Made by a program: the position numbers and the translations under genes
Part shown: positions 51,361 through 63,019 of the stretch, piece by piece
How the letters are laid out: the number at the start of each line of letters is the position of its first letter
How positions within the stretch are numbered: the first letter of the stretch is position 1
Origin: Megascapheus bottae
Lineage: Eukaryota; Chordata; Mammalia; Rodentia; Geomyidae
DNA length: 64,000 nt
Reading direction: 5' to 3'
Assembly (NCBI GenBank): GCA_024803745.1
Contig: JANJXV010000024.1
Coordinates: 21,861,927 to 21,925,926 of the forward strand
Notes under the pieces: model-generated
The model's database searches: none
Told to the model about the DNA's origin: nothing
The model's input: only the letters and a program-made list of their open reading frames with translations

Positions 51361-54040
51361 CCATCCTAGCAAGCTGAGCCGTCTTTCCCAGACTCTTGTT
51401 GCTGTGGATATCTGTGATCTGTTGAATGCTCACAGAGTTCTCACAATCAGCAGCTCATCCTCACACCTGCTGGCTCCAGTGAAATCATTACTAGAAATCG
51501 ATGACACCAGAGTTAATGATTCAGGTGACTGGCACCTAGGCAGTCTAACAATTTTCAGAATGCTAGAAAGCAGAGATGACATAGATAGCTGTCCCTATTC
51601 CCGTTTCAATGCTACCTCATCAAGACTGACATCAGTAGTGCCATATTTAGCTGAGTTTTCCTGCCTATGAAAAAGAGACTAACAATATCCCTCTGTATAT
51701 GTCATTTCTTGAGAGAAAGAGAATCTGTCAGATTATCTATCTTCCATCTATTTATTGTCAATAGACCTCTATGTCAAGAGACATATCTGTCATGTATCAA
51801 CCTATCCATCATTTAATCCATAGACTTACATATATATCTATTATCCCTCTGTTATTTATAAATCTATATAATTTTCTCCCCAATCAATCCATCTATTATC
51901 TTCCTACTATCTATCAGTCATCTCCATCACCTATGATTCTCTGAATCTCTGTACATCTAGCTATCAGCTATCATTCTATCTACCTATCTATCTATCTATC
52001 CATCTATCTATCATCTGCCTACTGCTCTTCCTTCTGAATGATAGAGTCAGGGCTCCCTAAGCAAGGAGTCATGAGAAATTTCACGGGATCCTGAGGAACA
52101 CCAAAGCCTATCTATCGTGGGAGAAGCTAGGAAGAAGATCCTTGGAAATGCAAATGGTTCTCTGAACTGGCTCACCAGACAGTGACGTTAATGAGGTGCA
52201 GCTCTTTTGAGGAGCTGGCCAACACCAGCCTGATCTTGGTCCTGCCACACCCTTGCTTTTTCCAAAGCCATCTTTTCTCTCCCTACTGTTCAATGATGTG
52301 CATTGTTCAGGAATTGTTTGTGTAGTGTGGAATTCCACGACTATCTTAGCTACACTCAGCCTTGTTTTCTCCCGCACTCCTTCTTCCATGATGGTGTATT
52401 GTCTTATGATACCATTTAGTTTTCTCATTAGCCTAATTTTTTTTATTTTGCTCACATATTTAACCCATTTATCTTGATGATAATCTTGATCATCTTCATT
52501 TTCTATAATTTTGGGGTAACACTGTCGGTATCTATTTTGTTCTGTTTGGGTGTTTTTGTTTACTCTTAGTGATGGAGACAAAAGAACCCCCTTACCCTCA
52601 ATTCTAGTGCTTTTCTTCCTAATATTTTACATGAAACATTTCTTCTCATTCCTCTAGGTTTAAAGGAAGACATCTGAGATTATAGTTGGTATGCAGCAGG
52701 AGCAGAAGGAGGCGGTGACTAAATGCAGAAATCTAAGGAATAGTCAGTGACAGAATTAGTGTTGGGGTTAGGGTTTCAGGAAATTGGTCTTGGAACTTTC
52801 TCCATAGCTCTTTCCAATGACTATGCAGACATTACCCAGCATTCTTTATGCCACCGTTGAAATGAACAAAAATGAAACATCATTAATTGGCCACAAGATG
52901 TCACTGTGATGCCACTGTCCTACAAAAATCTCTAGGGGTTATTTGAAATAGGAAAGGGAAGGGGGAAACAAGATGATTGGGAGGGGATGGGGAGGGAAAT
53001 GGGGAAAAAACATGAGAAGGAGTATCCATGTGTGAGAAATAATATGCGCCTACTATCTGGCGAATGTAACTGTAACCCCTCTATACATTATAATAATTTT
53101 TTAAAAAGAAGAATGTCTTCTCATTTGAATAAATTGTTAAATAAAAAAATATCAAAACCTAGATACATAAGGCCATATGGAATGATGCTAAATGAAAGGA
53201 ACTCCAGGATATAGAAACAAAAGCCATATAATGAGTGATTGTTGTCCTTAATGTACTATGTTATCTCATCTCTTTTGCTGTCCCTTGGTTATCTCATATT
53301 GTTACAGTATTTCACCTGGTTATCTGATATACTGTATATATGCGTATTTGGTTATTTGAAGTGGGATAGGGAAGGGAGGAAAACAAGATGAGGGGTGGGG
53401 GTAGGGGGAAGGAAATGGGGACCAAGACATGAGAAAGGGTATCAATGTATGTGAAGTAATGCACCTTCTATCTGGTGAATATAATATAGCCCTTCTATTA
53501 ATTACAATAAAAATATATGAAAAAAAGAGGAAACATTAAAAAAAATCTCTAGGGAGAATTGAAGAGAAAAGCCTAAGAGCAAAAGGGTGAAGGCAAAATG
53601 GAGATTTGAATATCCAACGATGAGCACACATGGGGAAGTTTTCAGTTACTGGAGCCATGCAACAGTTAGAGGTCCCTCTGAACTTTGGAAGGTGCACAGC
53701 TGGTAAAATATTTTTAGGGCAGCTTTGATGTGGGATAGGTGCAAAGACAGGACCAACTGCCACTGATAAAGTGGGGACCCGCTAGATAGGGGTTCTCCTA
53801 GGCATATTACATTGCTCCACATCCACCTTCCCTGTGGGCCTGGCTTAAGCAAACATGGCCCTATGAAGAGGGCTGGTCCTGCCTGAGACAAGAGGCCCAC
53901 GAGGAGCTGTGGGCCTGAAGGAGGCGCCAGCACAGCTCACATTCAGCAGTTAGAGAGGGGAGAAGAGCCTCCTCCTGCCTGCTCTCAGTCCTAAGCTCAC
54001 AGGATTATCTTGGCTAGGTTCCCTCTTCTTGCGACCTGTC
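51361..54040. other. Intergenic between TRBV segments; L1 tails and GATA repeats
   Basis: A (TATC)n-type stretch lies at about 51950-52015. Two plus-strand L1 3' tails lie at about 52920-53120 and 53120-53525; the second matches, in reverse, the 3' UTR at 2590-2960. A minus-strand open frame at 52108-52581 is discussed under rejected items. No V exon recognised. Confidence 0.5.
52920..53525 (+). mobile_element. Two adjacent LINE-1 3' ends
   Basis: Both contain the 3' UTR words 'ggaaagggaagggggaaaca'-like, 'gagaaggagtatccatgtgt'-like and 'acccctctatacattataat'-like, ending A-rich. The second, longer copy begins with sequence (aaggccatatggaatgatgc) that is the reverse complement of the 2.9-kb L1 region. 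Both are 5'-truncated. Confidence 0.85.
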
Positions 54041-54505
54041 ATGATACACAAACTCTTCTATGTTCTCCATTTTCTCCTTGGAGTAGGTGAGTTCTGGGTT
54101 TTGTGAGAAATCTGTGCCATGAGTTTACGAAGTCCCATCCCTAAACCAACGAGCCAGAGACATGTGCTTATTCCTAAAGTATAGATTTCATCATATGCCT
54201 CCCATCCAATAGGATTCCTGGATGCTGAGATCACTCAGACTCCCAGATACCGGATTACAAACACAGGAAAGAAGCTGGTCCTAGAGTGCTCTCAGGATAT
54301 GAACCATTTCTCCATGTTCTGGTATCGACAAGATGCAGGACGAGGGCTGACGCTCATCCATTACTCAACTGGTGTCGGCAGCACTGTCAAAGGGGACCTT
54401 GCAGAAGGGTACAACGTCTCCCGAGACACAATGGATCGGTTCCCCCTGACACTGCCATCAGCCAGCCCCAGCCAAACCTCCATGTACCTCTGCAGCAGCA
54501 GCAGT
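54041..54505 (+). CDS. T-cell receptor beta variable segment, TRBV26/TRBV6-like, intact
   Basis: Leader exon 54041-54086 (MIHKLFYVLHFLLGV, donor gtgagt) and V exon 54213-54505 after acceptor ccaatag, phases matching. The V domain reads AEITQTPRYRITNTGKKLVLE.., with Cys in LECSQDM, Trp in MFWYRQD, HYSTGVGSTVKGDLAEGY in FR2-CDR2, NVSRDTMDRFPLT and QTSMYLC. The GSTVKGD..EGY.VS.DT..FPLTL.SAS..QTSMYL pattern is closest by eye to TRBV26, with TRBV6/25/27 also related, so I leave the symbol blank. The segment ends CSSSS instead of the usual CASS. The frame is open and the conserved residues are present, with an N-glycosylation site at NVS. The promoter decamer was not recognised. Confidence 0.93.
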
Positions 54506-54544
54506 CACAGCACTGCACCGACAGCTGTTCTCTGCACAAAAAGG
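54506..54544 (+). other. Recombination signal sequence (23-RSS) of the TRBV26/6-like gene
   Basis: Heptamer CACAGCA (54506-54512), 23-bp spacer, nonamer acaaaaagg (54536-54544), 7 of 9 to consensus. Confidence 0.88.
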
Positions 54545-56124
54545 GCGGACACACCTTCACCTTCCCCAGCCCCTGCCCCAACCATGAGACAAAACATGTG
54601 GTCCCAGCAGAGGGACCTTAACTGGTAGACAAAGAGGTGAGGGAGGGGAAGGAGAGACAGAGAGAGGAGACAGAGTCATTGTACTTTACTCAGCATAGTA
54701 AAGGAGAGGGATAGTATTTCTCATCATGAAACCAGTACTTCCTTCCTTTTTTCCACACAGAACAATTCCAGAATTTTTCTGAGCTGTTTTAACATCCCTG
54801 AGGAATCTGTGATTCTCCAGGTTTCATATAATTTCCTAATTTATCACATTGAGTTATTTGTCTGATATTCCTGCCCCCCCCCATCTATTTACCAAACTGG
54901 CCAAATCTACTGAAATTTGATATAATTGCTGAATAATAAAATGGATGGTGACCAAAATTCCCCAAGTCATGATACCTATGAAGCTTCTGACTACCTTTAC
55001 CAGCCCTGGGGATTTCTTTAAAGTGTTTGTTTACCTAATTCTTTCCTCCTGAAATTGGTCCTTCTTTTTTTAGATCAACCTGGCTCATTGTTTTGCTGAA
55101 TTTGAGGTTTCTGTATCTCTTATTGAACTCTTCTCTCAGTCTCAATGTTTTATGTGTTGACTTTTGTTTGTGCCTTTGGTTACTTTTTAATAACGAAACT
55201 GAGATTGGTCTGTATAGAATATAGTCACTCATTTGTACGGGACTCCCATTTTATGTTATTTATTTACTTACTTTGATTTGTTAAACTGTAGCTATTGAGA
55301 ATAAAATGTCCATATAATCCCAGCTACACAAGAGATGGAGTGCAATGGCTCAGGACACAAACTAGCCTTGAGTAAAAACACCAGATCCCATCTGAAAAAG
55401 GGCTGAGATGTGGGTCAAGTTGTAGAGCATATGGAAGGTCCAGAGTTCAAAACCTCAGGAGAAGAAAAAAGAAATAGTGAATCTATTTTCTCACAGAGTG
55501 GCTTGACTTTCCATTACTTTCATAAATCTCTTGATAAATAGAATTTCTTCATTTTTATAAAGTCAAACTTATAGTATGTTTCCTATTTACAGTTAATGCC
55601 CTTTGCATCTGAAGGCATTTTTATCTTCACCAAGTTACGAATTGTTTATTACTTACTTTCATACTGCAGTTTGGTAGCCCATTCTTGGTCAGTTCTTGAT
55701 GCCACAAGAAAATGCTCCACTATAATCCCATCCTTCTTATCCTACCACACCTCATAGTTGTATTACCAGGATTATTTGTGCATCAGGAACTCTCCTTTCC
55801 TTTTTTGTTTGTGGGCCAGGGAGGGACGTAGCCTGTGGGTGTGGAGGAAGAAGATGGCTGAAGAGAAGTCTGCCACAAACTTCCCTGGCTGGGAGGACGT
55901 GAGAACCCTCCTTGATTTCTCTCATGAGAAATCATGCATCTTTTTTGGAATTTGTATCTCTAAGACACACTGTTTATTCTCACATTTAGCATTTCTCACC
56001 ATTTCTGCTAACACTCTTAGCAATGCTAATTGCAGACTGGTAGACCTTTCGTTACTGCTAATTGCAGAATATTAAAAACCTTGTTACATCCAGTTGCAGA
56101 TTCTTAGAAAAAGAAATTCCATAG

Positions 56125-56312
56125 AGGGCCGGGAGTTTGGCCTAGTGGTTAAAGTGCTTGCCTAGCATGCATAAAGACCCGGGTTCGATTCCTCGGTACC
56201 ACATACATAGTAAAGCCAGAAGTAGTGCTGAGGCTCAAGTGGTAGAGCTATAGCCTTGAGAAAGACCAAGGACAGTGCTCAGGCCCTGAGCTCAAGCCCA
56301 GGACTGGCAAAA
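56125..56312 (+). repeat. ID-like SINE with target-site duplication
   Basis: Full element with intact tRNA-like box B (gggttcgattcctcgg) and A-tail, flanked by aaagaaattccatag on both sides. The well-kept box B suggests a relatively young copy. Confidence 0.92.
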
Positions 56313-56829
56313 AAAATAAAAGAAATTCCATAGAAATTTTCCCTATGCCATGTCTTTTAGTCAGGGTCCTGGATTGAACACAGAGGCATAAAGGGAGGAA
56401 GAATGATTTACCAAGTTGTGACTGGACTAAGGAAAACTGACAAGAAAATGTAAAAGTCTTAGGGTAACAGTAAGGTAAGACTGAGGTAACACAAGTGGAA
56501 AACTAATACACATGCTGAAACAGCAGCAGGCTTGAATCTCTGCATGGTTGAGCATGAGGATTTAGGAAAAGGCTGTTTACAAACTGCTGTATCATTGACT
56601 AGAAAAAATAGCCATAAAAATGAGTTCTAGTAAGAAAATTCCAACCAAACAATTTGTTTCTCGCCATATTTTACTCTCTTGACATAGTTTTCCCTAAGTC
56701 AAATTTACTAGGGATATGTTTCTAAAGTACTTAGTTACTATAATCCTCTGGGTTCAATCTGTAATGGCAGGAATGGCTTGGAGAAGTAGACACAAATTCC
56801 GAGGATGTTAAAGAAAGATGACTTTGGGA

Positions 56830-57035
56830 CTGGGAGTGTGACCTAATGGTAGAGTGCTTGCCTAGCATGCACGATGCCCTGGATTTGATTCCTGGGCACC
56901 ACAATACACAGAAAAAGCCAGAAGTGGCACTATGGTTCTAGTGATAAAGTGCTTGCCTTGAGAAAACTCAAGGAGAGGGCTCAGGCCCTGAGTTTAAGCC
57001 CCAGCCTTAGGACTGGGGGAAAAAAAGGAAGGAAG
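56830..57035 (+). repeat. ID-like SINE followed by (GGAA)n
   Basis: Diverged copy (gggagtgtgacctaatggta.., gatttgattcctgggcacca) whose A-tail has turned into ggaaggaaggaagg-type repeats to about 57065. Confidence 0.85.
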
Positions 57036-57570
57036 GAAGGACAGGACAGAAGGAAAGAAAGAAAGACTTTGTGAGTGTAAAAGCCTGAACTACCTTAGTT
57101 CTCTGCTATGAAACGATAGTCTGTAGAATGGGTTTGGGAGGGCAACATTTAGTCTAAATAACTTCTAGAGAGCTGGCAGCCTTTGCACGTGATCCGATGG
57201 ACTGCTCCCTGGTAACTCTGTGTCATGGGTCATCAGGGGAAGCACGTGTAACAGGAATCCACAGATCGAAGCTTGGCTTTGATCCAGCCTGGTAGTAATG
57301 ACAGGACATCTTCATGTGGAAGAGGGACAGGACAATTTCATCACTGAGCTCCTTGTTCTCAGCCAATAGGCAGGTGTATGGTTCCAGCGTGGGGCCATGC
57401 CAGGAGTATATACACTAAAGAATGCAGCGGGGAAGGACTCGTGGGCCTGAAGCAATCCCCATAAGGATAACCCAGGACCATACCGATGGCATTCCCCCAA
57501 TTAAGAGAAAGAAGACGAGGTACGAACTCGGCTCCTACCCCTCAGCACAGAAGCTCAGGGCTTCTTTCTG

Positions 57571-57628
57571 CAGTGGGACCACAAGCTCGGGTTTCCTTCT
57601 CTGGGTACTGCCTTGTCTCCTGGGAGTA
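57571..57628 (+). pseudogene. Possible TRBV leader-exon relic
   Basis: The stretch starting gtgggaccacaagctcgggt (GTG where ATG would be expected) and ending cttgtctcctgggagtag resembles a TRBV leader exon of the MGPQ..CLLG type. The donor after it is AT rather than GT. No matching V exon was found in the next 600 bp, so this is a weak call. Confidence 0.25.
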
Positions 57629-59148
57629 GATGAGGGCTGCAGAGAAGGAAGTTCATTGTTCAAAAATTGAACATCTCTGCTGAAGGATGGCCAGGCATTT
57701 GGGGATCCGGGCCTGCCTGGTGGACATGGTGTCCATTTTCATCCTCATCTCCCTCCCAGTCCTCATCCTAACCTCTGTTACCCATTCCATCCCTTCCTGT
57801 GCTGTCAAGGAGGAGCACAGCCTCAGAACTTCCAGCACATTCTATGCCAGACAACTCTTCTTTTGAAGTCAGCTTGCCTCATCCTCGCCTCTCTGGTTGT
57901 GTAGGAGAGGGCCACGAGGTGTGGGGAGACACTCTCCATTGTGTGCAGCACACTTCGGGGGAGGAATTACGTATGTTGCAAATCTATGGGTTCTGGGATC
58001 CAAAGGACTGGTTCACTCCCAGAGAACATGGGAAGCTCCACGTTCCTCTGCTCCATTGTGGCTGGAGCCCTATGGCAAGGGAGGGAGAGCCCTGGAGGAA
58101 AGCCCTGCTCAGCGCCCATTCTTCAACAAGTCTTCTGTCGTCCTCTTTGTGCCACGCCCAGCCTTCCCGGATACCATTTTCACAGGGATTCCACCATAGA
58201 TGAATGACCTCCATCCTCAGGTCACCTACTGGAAGTGAGGTAAACTGGAAATGGATCAGCTTGCTCTACTGAGCCGAAGCATTTGTGATGGTGAGTAGAT
58301 GGTAGTCGTTTCCGAGCCACCAGGGGGACAGGATTCTGTCACTGAGGGGGACTCTCCAATGTCTTCCTGGGTATGCAACAAGGAACTTTCTCCATCACGC
58401 CTGCTCTTCTCAAACTATGTTCTTGAAGTTTGCAGCTTCCTCACAAATCTAAAGTTAACATCCCCACAGAGACAGACACTGGAGCCATGGTTTCCCATGA
58501 GACGCATATGGGCAGGGATGGTTTAGACTAATTTATGAGAAGCAACGATTCACTTCATAATGCAGACTGTGGAAAAAGTCCAAGGACAAAGCCAATTCCT
58601 CATGTTCTTCAAGTTCTACAAGGCCCTGAAGAATCCAGTCTAGATTGGAGTGTGCTAGTGGTGACATTTCTTCCTTGATACTGAGGATGAACTCACTGCA
58701 TCTGCGGGATAAATGCTTGGCACTTCTCCCTTTCTCCTCGCAAACAGCTTTCACTCCTCCTGAAGTGTAGACAGGGACAGTGCATGACTGGGGAGAGAAG
58801 TCAGAGATCTCTCAAGGTGGATGGCAGTAGGCCTTCAGGTTTCTGATGTGGAACACTGGAGAAATAGGAAGATGTCAACGGCCACAAGAGAGGACACAAA
58901 TAAGGAGAGGCCCAGACACCACGGTGAGATTGAGGAAGCCACAGGGTTGGGCTCAGAGTGGGGTCAACCAGACAGACCTCTCTCTGAATGAGCCAGTGCT
59001 GAAATCACCTTCAGAGGATCCAGGATTTGTGAATTCTATGCCTTTTCTTTTCCCCATTTTTTTGATCATAACTCACAGTGAGTTTTGTTCCTTCTTACTG
59101 GCTCATGGTACAGGGGTGCATCTCAGGGCTGCTTGTATCCCAGGCTTA

Positions 59149-59160
59149 ATTCATGTCACA
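59149..59160 (+). promoter_or_regulatory. TRBV promoter decamer-like CRE element
   Basis: ATTCATGTCACA matches 9 of 12 positions of AGTGAYRTCACT, 130 bp upstream of the leader ATG of the TRBV7-like gene. Confidence 0.5.
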
Positions 59161-59289
59161 TTACACTTAGGCTCAGGGATGCCACTGTAGCAACTCCCAG
59201 TGGGGCCAGGGACGCCCCTCCCCGCTGCTGCTGAGCCTTACAAACCCTGTGGTGTGTGACCTCCTCCTCATCCTCACCCTCATCCTGCC

Positions 59290-59744
59290 ATGAGCACCCG
59301 GCTCCTCTGCTGGGTGACCCTCTGCCTCCTTGGCACTGGTGAGTCACCAAGCAGTGACAAGCACTTCTGAGTGTGTGTGTGTGTGTGTGTGTGTGTGTCT
59401 GTGTGTCCATGCAATGATTCGAAAAACAATGTCCTTCTCTATTCAAGGTCATGCCAAAGCTGGAGTCTCCCAGTCTCCCGGACACATTGTCACAAAGAAG
59501 GGGCAGAGTGTGTTGCTCAGGTGTGACCCCATTTCTCGACACCGAAGTCTTTTTTGGTATAGACAGAGCACGGGGCAAGGCCCAGAGTACCTGACTCACT
59601 TCCAGTATGAAGTGGCTGCAGACAAACCTGCAATGCCTAGTGACAGGTTCTCTGTGGAGAGGCCCAATGGCTCCTTCTCAACTCTGAAGATCCAGCCTGC
59701 AGAGCAGGGAGACTCAGTCCTGTACCTGTGTGCCAGCAGCTCAC
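59290..59744 (+). CDS. TRBV7: T-cell receptor beta variable segment, TRBV7-like, intact
   Basis: Leader exon 59290-59338 ([16 protein letters not shown], donor gtgagt) and V exon 59448-59744 after acceptor attcaag, phases matching; the 109-bp intron contains a (GT)n tract. The V domain reads [19 protein letters not shown].., with Cys in LRCDPIS, Trp in [33 protein letters not shown] and YLCASS. The CDPIS..WYRQ..GQGPE.LT.FQ.E and RF..ERP.GSFSTL.IQ blocks identify the TRBV7 subgroup. The frame is open with all invariant residues. Recombination can use the signal directly after the V end. Likely functional. Confidence 0.96.
59371..59398. repeat. (GT)n microsatellite in the TRBV7-like leader intron
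   Basis: Fourteen GT units, followed by a short interrupted extension to about 59406. It makes up a quarter of the 109-bp intron and ends about 50 bp before the acceptor. Confidence 0.97.
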
Positions 59745-59783
59745 CACAGTGTGGCACAGCCCCTCCCTTCTGAGCACAAACCA
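59745..59783 (+). other. Recombination signal sequence (23-RSS) of the TRBV7-like gene
   Basis: Perfect heptamer CACAGTG (59745-59751). The nonamer is either cacaaacca after 23 bp or, better matching, gcacaaacc after 22 bp. Confidence 0.85.
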
Positions 59784-62381
59784 CAGGACCCCATCATCCT
59801 TCCCAGAGGCCCTAAACAGTGGAGCTTGCCAGGACTTTTCCTCATCAAAGGGAATCAATGATCTTGAGCCAAAGGGGTTCCCTTCTTACAGCAGGAGGCC
59901 AGGAAATAACCACTGAATTAGCACAACAGGGAATTTGGGATTGGAAAAAATTAGGTTTATGCTTTCTTACATTAAGTTTATAGTCAAGATTCAACAGGTG
60001 GGATTGAATTTTAAAGCTTGATCTCAAAGACAGTGAGTGACAAGGAAATATTCTCCTGTAATATAATAATATTTCACATAACTCTTGAACTGAATGTCAT
60101 TAACCATACATAAGCAAATTGAAGAGTGGGCCAGCCAGAAGATAGAAATACTGGGTAATTAGTAGGTATCAGTCATTTAAAAATATTCAGGTGTAAAAAT
60201 TACCATCAAAATCAATTATCCCCAAATGTCATTAACAGGAAGACACATTCACCTGTGTCCACATGTTTTTAAACTTTCTATTGACAATCTCAATTCTTAT
60301 TTAATATCCTTCTTTTCTGCTCATCACATATTTTTAATTGAAACCCAAATTATGCTTGATTTTATGAACTATAACTCACTTGAAAACGTGTTGAAATGAA
60401 GTTCACGGAAAATCCACCTGCTTTTTCATCTGCAGTGGAGGTTGGTTTGAGGTTTCTAAAGTACAGGTACCAATTTAGACTCACACGAGAATCACAGCAG
60501 ACTTACATTTTTTGTTCTCTGTCTATCGCTTTTTCAATTATTAGAGTGTTACTTGTCTACTTTTACTATTGGATCTTGAATTGTATATATTTATATAATA
60601 CAGTTTGATGATGTAGTATGTGTCTATCTATTTAATCATTTTTAAATAATTTTGACTAACATAAGTGCATGAATTTATGGATGTTGTAAACATATATTAC
60701 ATTTCAATTTTCTGAAAAACAGAGGTCTTTAATAGACCACTCCATTTCTCCTTCTTTTTGGTTTGCATTGCATACTTTGTATTAAAAAAAATCTATGGCC
60801 TATTTCCCAATAATTATGTTTTGTACTTCCTTGTACAATGTTGGAATTACCACTAAGATAACAAAGTCCAGAATTATAACTGTTACATGAAAAAGAGAAT
60901 GGAATTATGAAAGTGATGACCCAAACACAGAAGTTAGATTGATGAACAAAGAAAGTAACAAGGAAGACATGGAAAGAGAAAGAAAACCAAAAGTTAGATG
61001 GCAGTGTTAGCAGATAAGGAGTCATACAACTGATAGTATAAGTGTTCTTATTTGGTAGAACCTAAGTAGAAGACACTGAGCCATTCCACTTTGTGAATAT
61101 CATTGTTTCAATCCAATATCCAGGCTCCCTACTACCCAAAAATTAAAACACAACAACAAAAAACATCCCGACAAATCTAGATGTTTGTTACAAGAAATTA
61201 AATTCTGCAAATATAAAGAAAGAGGATAGAAAAAGCAAGGGAACAGAAAAAATACAAAATTAATACAAATAAATAGATATCTAGAATCCATAAATTACTA
61301 TCAAAATAAGGTCCAGAGCAGAGCATATTATTTTGGATTTCAATGATATATTTACTATAAAAATATATGTATATACCTGCTTTGGGTGGTCATTGGGCTT
61401 GAACACTGGGCCTGGACTCTGTCCCTGAACTCTTCAGTTCAAGCATATCACATTACTCCTTGAGCCAAAGCTCCACTTCTGCTTTTCTGATGATTAATTG
61501 AAGATAAAAATCTCAAAGAAGATCATGCCTAGGCTGAATTTGAGCCCCAATCCTCCAATCTCAGCCACCTTAATAGCTAGGATTATAAGCGGGACCCATC
61601 TGGGAAGAGCTTATATAATGTATATTATAGGTAGTTTATAAATTATATTTATTTACATATAAATACATAAACATGTAAAATGGAATACATTAGCAATTCA
61701 AAGAATTTCTATGAGTCAGAAAGAAGAAATAATTCAACTCAGAATTACCAAAATGGTTACACAGGATCTTCAAAGTGTAACATGCACAGTGGGCAGTTTC
61801 CTCTTCCTGTGTCTTCAAGAGCTGTGCTGGGTGCTGGCATCCCCTGAGGCCAGCTTCAGGAGGCAGCCAGCTGCTGGTTCAGACAGTGGAGGCCTGGATG
61901 ACCACTAGAGGGCAATGTGGGCCCACTGACCAGCTGCTGCCTGCCTAGGAGAAGTGTGGGTTCAGAGACTTGGCTTGCTGGCCCAGGCAGGGATGAATTT
62001 AGATAAATAAAGGGAGCACTGGCACAGGAGTGGAGAATCATGATCCTCACACACCCACGGGTATGTATCACAAAGGCATCACGAATCTAGTGCTCTGGGG
62101 TCCATGTCATCCGTGTCGGGGGGCTGTGATGCAGCTTCATGGAATGGCCCACATCTCCCAGAGAAGGTAGGGAGGAAGGAGCAGCTTCCTCAGAGGACAG
62201 GACCAGCGGCTCAGGCCTGCCCATCTGCGCCTCGTGCTGCCCTGACTTCCTCAGCACAGGTTGCTCCCCATGTCGGTCTGAGGCTGGGGTGAGTGAGCAA
62301 GTTGGGCTCCCTAAGTGCCCACACAGGGAGGGCATGGGAAGTGATGCAACCTCAGCCACAGAAGCCTCAGAATGGGACATG
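59784..62381. other. Intergenic between TRBV segments, no gene seen
   Basis: AT-rich sequence. A diverged composite SINE in reverse orientation lies at about 61380-61605 (tcattgggcttgaacactgg.., tagctaggattataagcggg). The rest shows no V relic or RNA gene. Confidence 0.5.
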
Positions 62382-62393
62382 CCTGATGTCACT
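62382..62393 (+). promoter_or_regulatory. TRBV promoter decamer-like CRE element
   Basis: CCTGATGTCACT matches 10 of 12 positions of AGTGAYRTCACT, about 125 bp upstream of the leader ATG of the TRBV13-like segment. Confidence 0.65.
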
Positions 62394-62517
62394 TCCAAGT
62401 CCTCCACACTGTCAGAAAGGAGGGTCAAGAGAAGCAGCCACACCTCCCTCTCTCTCTCTCCCTGTGCCCCCCCTCCTGCCAGCCCTCTTTACTCAGACCT
62501 GTGCCCTCAGGAGGGAG

Positions 62518-62980
62518 ATGATTCCTGGGCCTGCTCTCCTCCACTCTGCCCGAGGCCCCAGGCTCCTCTGCAGCATTTCCCTGTGTCTCTTGGCAGCAGG
62601 TGAGTCAGGAGCACAGGTGGGGCAGAGCTGGGTAGCTGGCATCTGATGCCCACCTGACCTGGATTTCCCTGCTGTCTCCTCCTGCCAGGTGCGCTGCAGG
62701 CTGGGGTCCTCCAGTCTCCCCGACACCTGATCAAAGCAAAGGGAGGAAAGGCCACTCTGGAATGCGTTCCCCACTCTGGACACGACACTGTGTTCTGGTA
62801 CCAGCAGGCTGTGGGGCAGAGTCCCCAGTTCCTCATTTCGTATTATCGAGGAACAGAGAGAGAGAAAGGAAGCATTCCTGTCCGGTTCTCAGCTCGGCAG
62901 TCCAGTGACTACCACTCTACGCTGGTAGAGCGCCTTGGAACTGGGGGACTCGGCGGTGTATCTGTGTGCCAGCAGCTTGG
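62518..62980 (+). pseudogene. TRBV13: T-cell receptor beta variable segment, TRBV13-like, frameshifted near its end
   Basis: Leader exon 62518-62599 is unusually long (82 nt, MIPGPALLHSARGPRLLC..), a feature shared with human TRBV13, whose leader also has an N-terminal extension before RLLC. Donor gtgagt, acceptor tgccag, V exon 62690-62980. The V domain reads AGVLQSPRHLIKAKGGKATLE.., Cys in LECVPHS, DTVFWYQQAVGQSPQFLISYY, EKGSIPVRFSARQSSDYHSTL. At about 62925-62935 the reading frame breaks: the LELGDSAVYLCASSLAQ codons follow intact but in another frame, consistent with a 2-base deletion. Without the second Cys in frame, the segment should not yield a functional chain. Promoter element, splice sites and RSS are intact, so this is a young lesion or an assembly error. 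Confidence 0.9.
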
Positions 62981-63019
62981 CACAGCCCTGAACACGGACT
63001 GGCTTTCTCTACCCAAACT
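62981..63019 (+). other. Recombination signal sequence (23-RSS) of the TRBV13-like segment
   Basis: Heptamer CACAGCC (62981-62987), 23-bp spacer, nonamer acccaaact (63011-63019), 6 of 9 to consensus. Confidence 0.8.

Larger units (their letters stand above)
54545..59148. other. Intergenic between TRBV segments; SINEs and a possible V-leader relic
   Basis: A degraded SINE lies at about 55310-55475, and ID-like SINEs at 56125-56312 and 56830-57035. A leader-like stretch at 57571-57628 is listed separately. No V exon was recognised between 57.6 and 59.1 kb. Confidence 0.45.

Noticed and set aside
52108..52581. Minus-strand open frame of 157 codons with a Lys-rich first half
   Set aside because: It begins at TTG rather than ATG, has no recognisable domain or splice context, lies beside L1 tails, and reads like non-coding or old repeat sequence. 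I do not call it a gene.
57897..58199. Open frames in several phases at 57.8-58.2 kb that might be a V exon
   Set aside because: No conserved Cys, WYRQ/WYQQ or YLCASS pattern in any frame, and no heptamer-nonamer pair.
59371..59398. (GT)n tract as a possible disruption of TRBV7-like splicing
   Set aside because: Donor, acceptor and about 50 bp of intron before the acceptor remain intact; many V leader introns tolerate such repeats.
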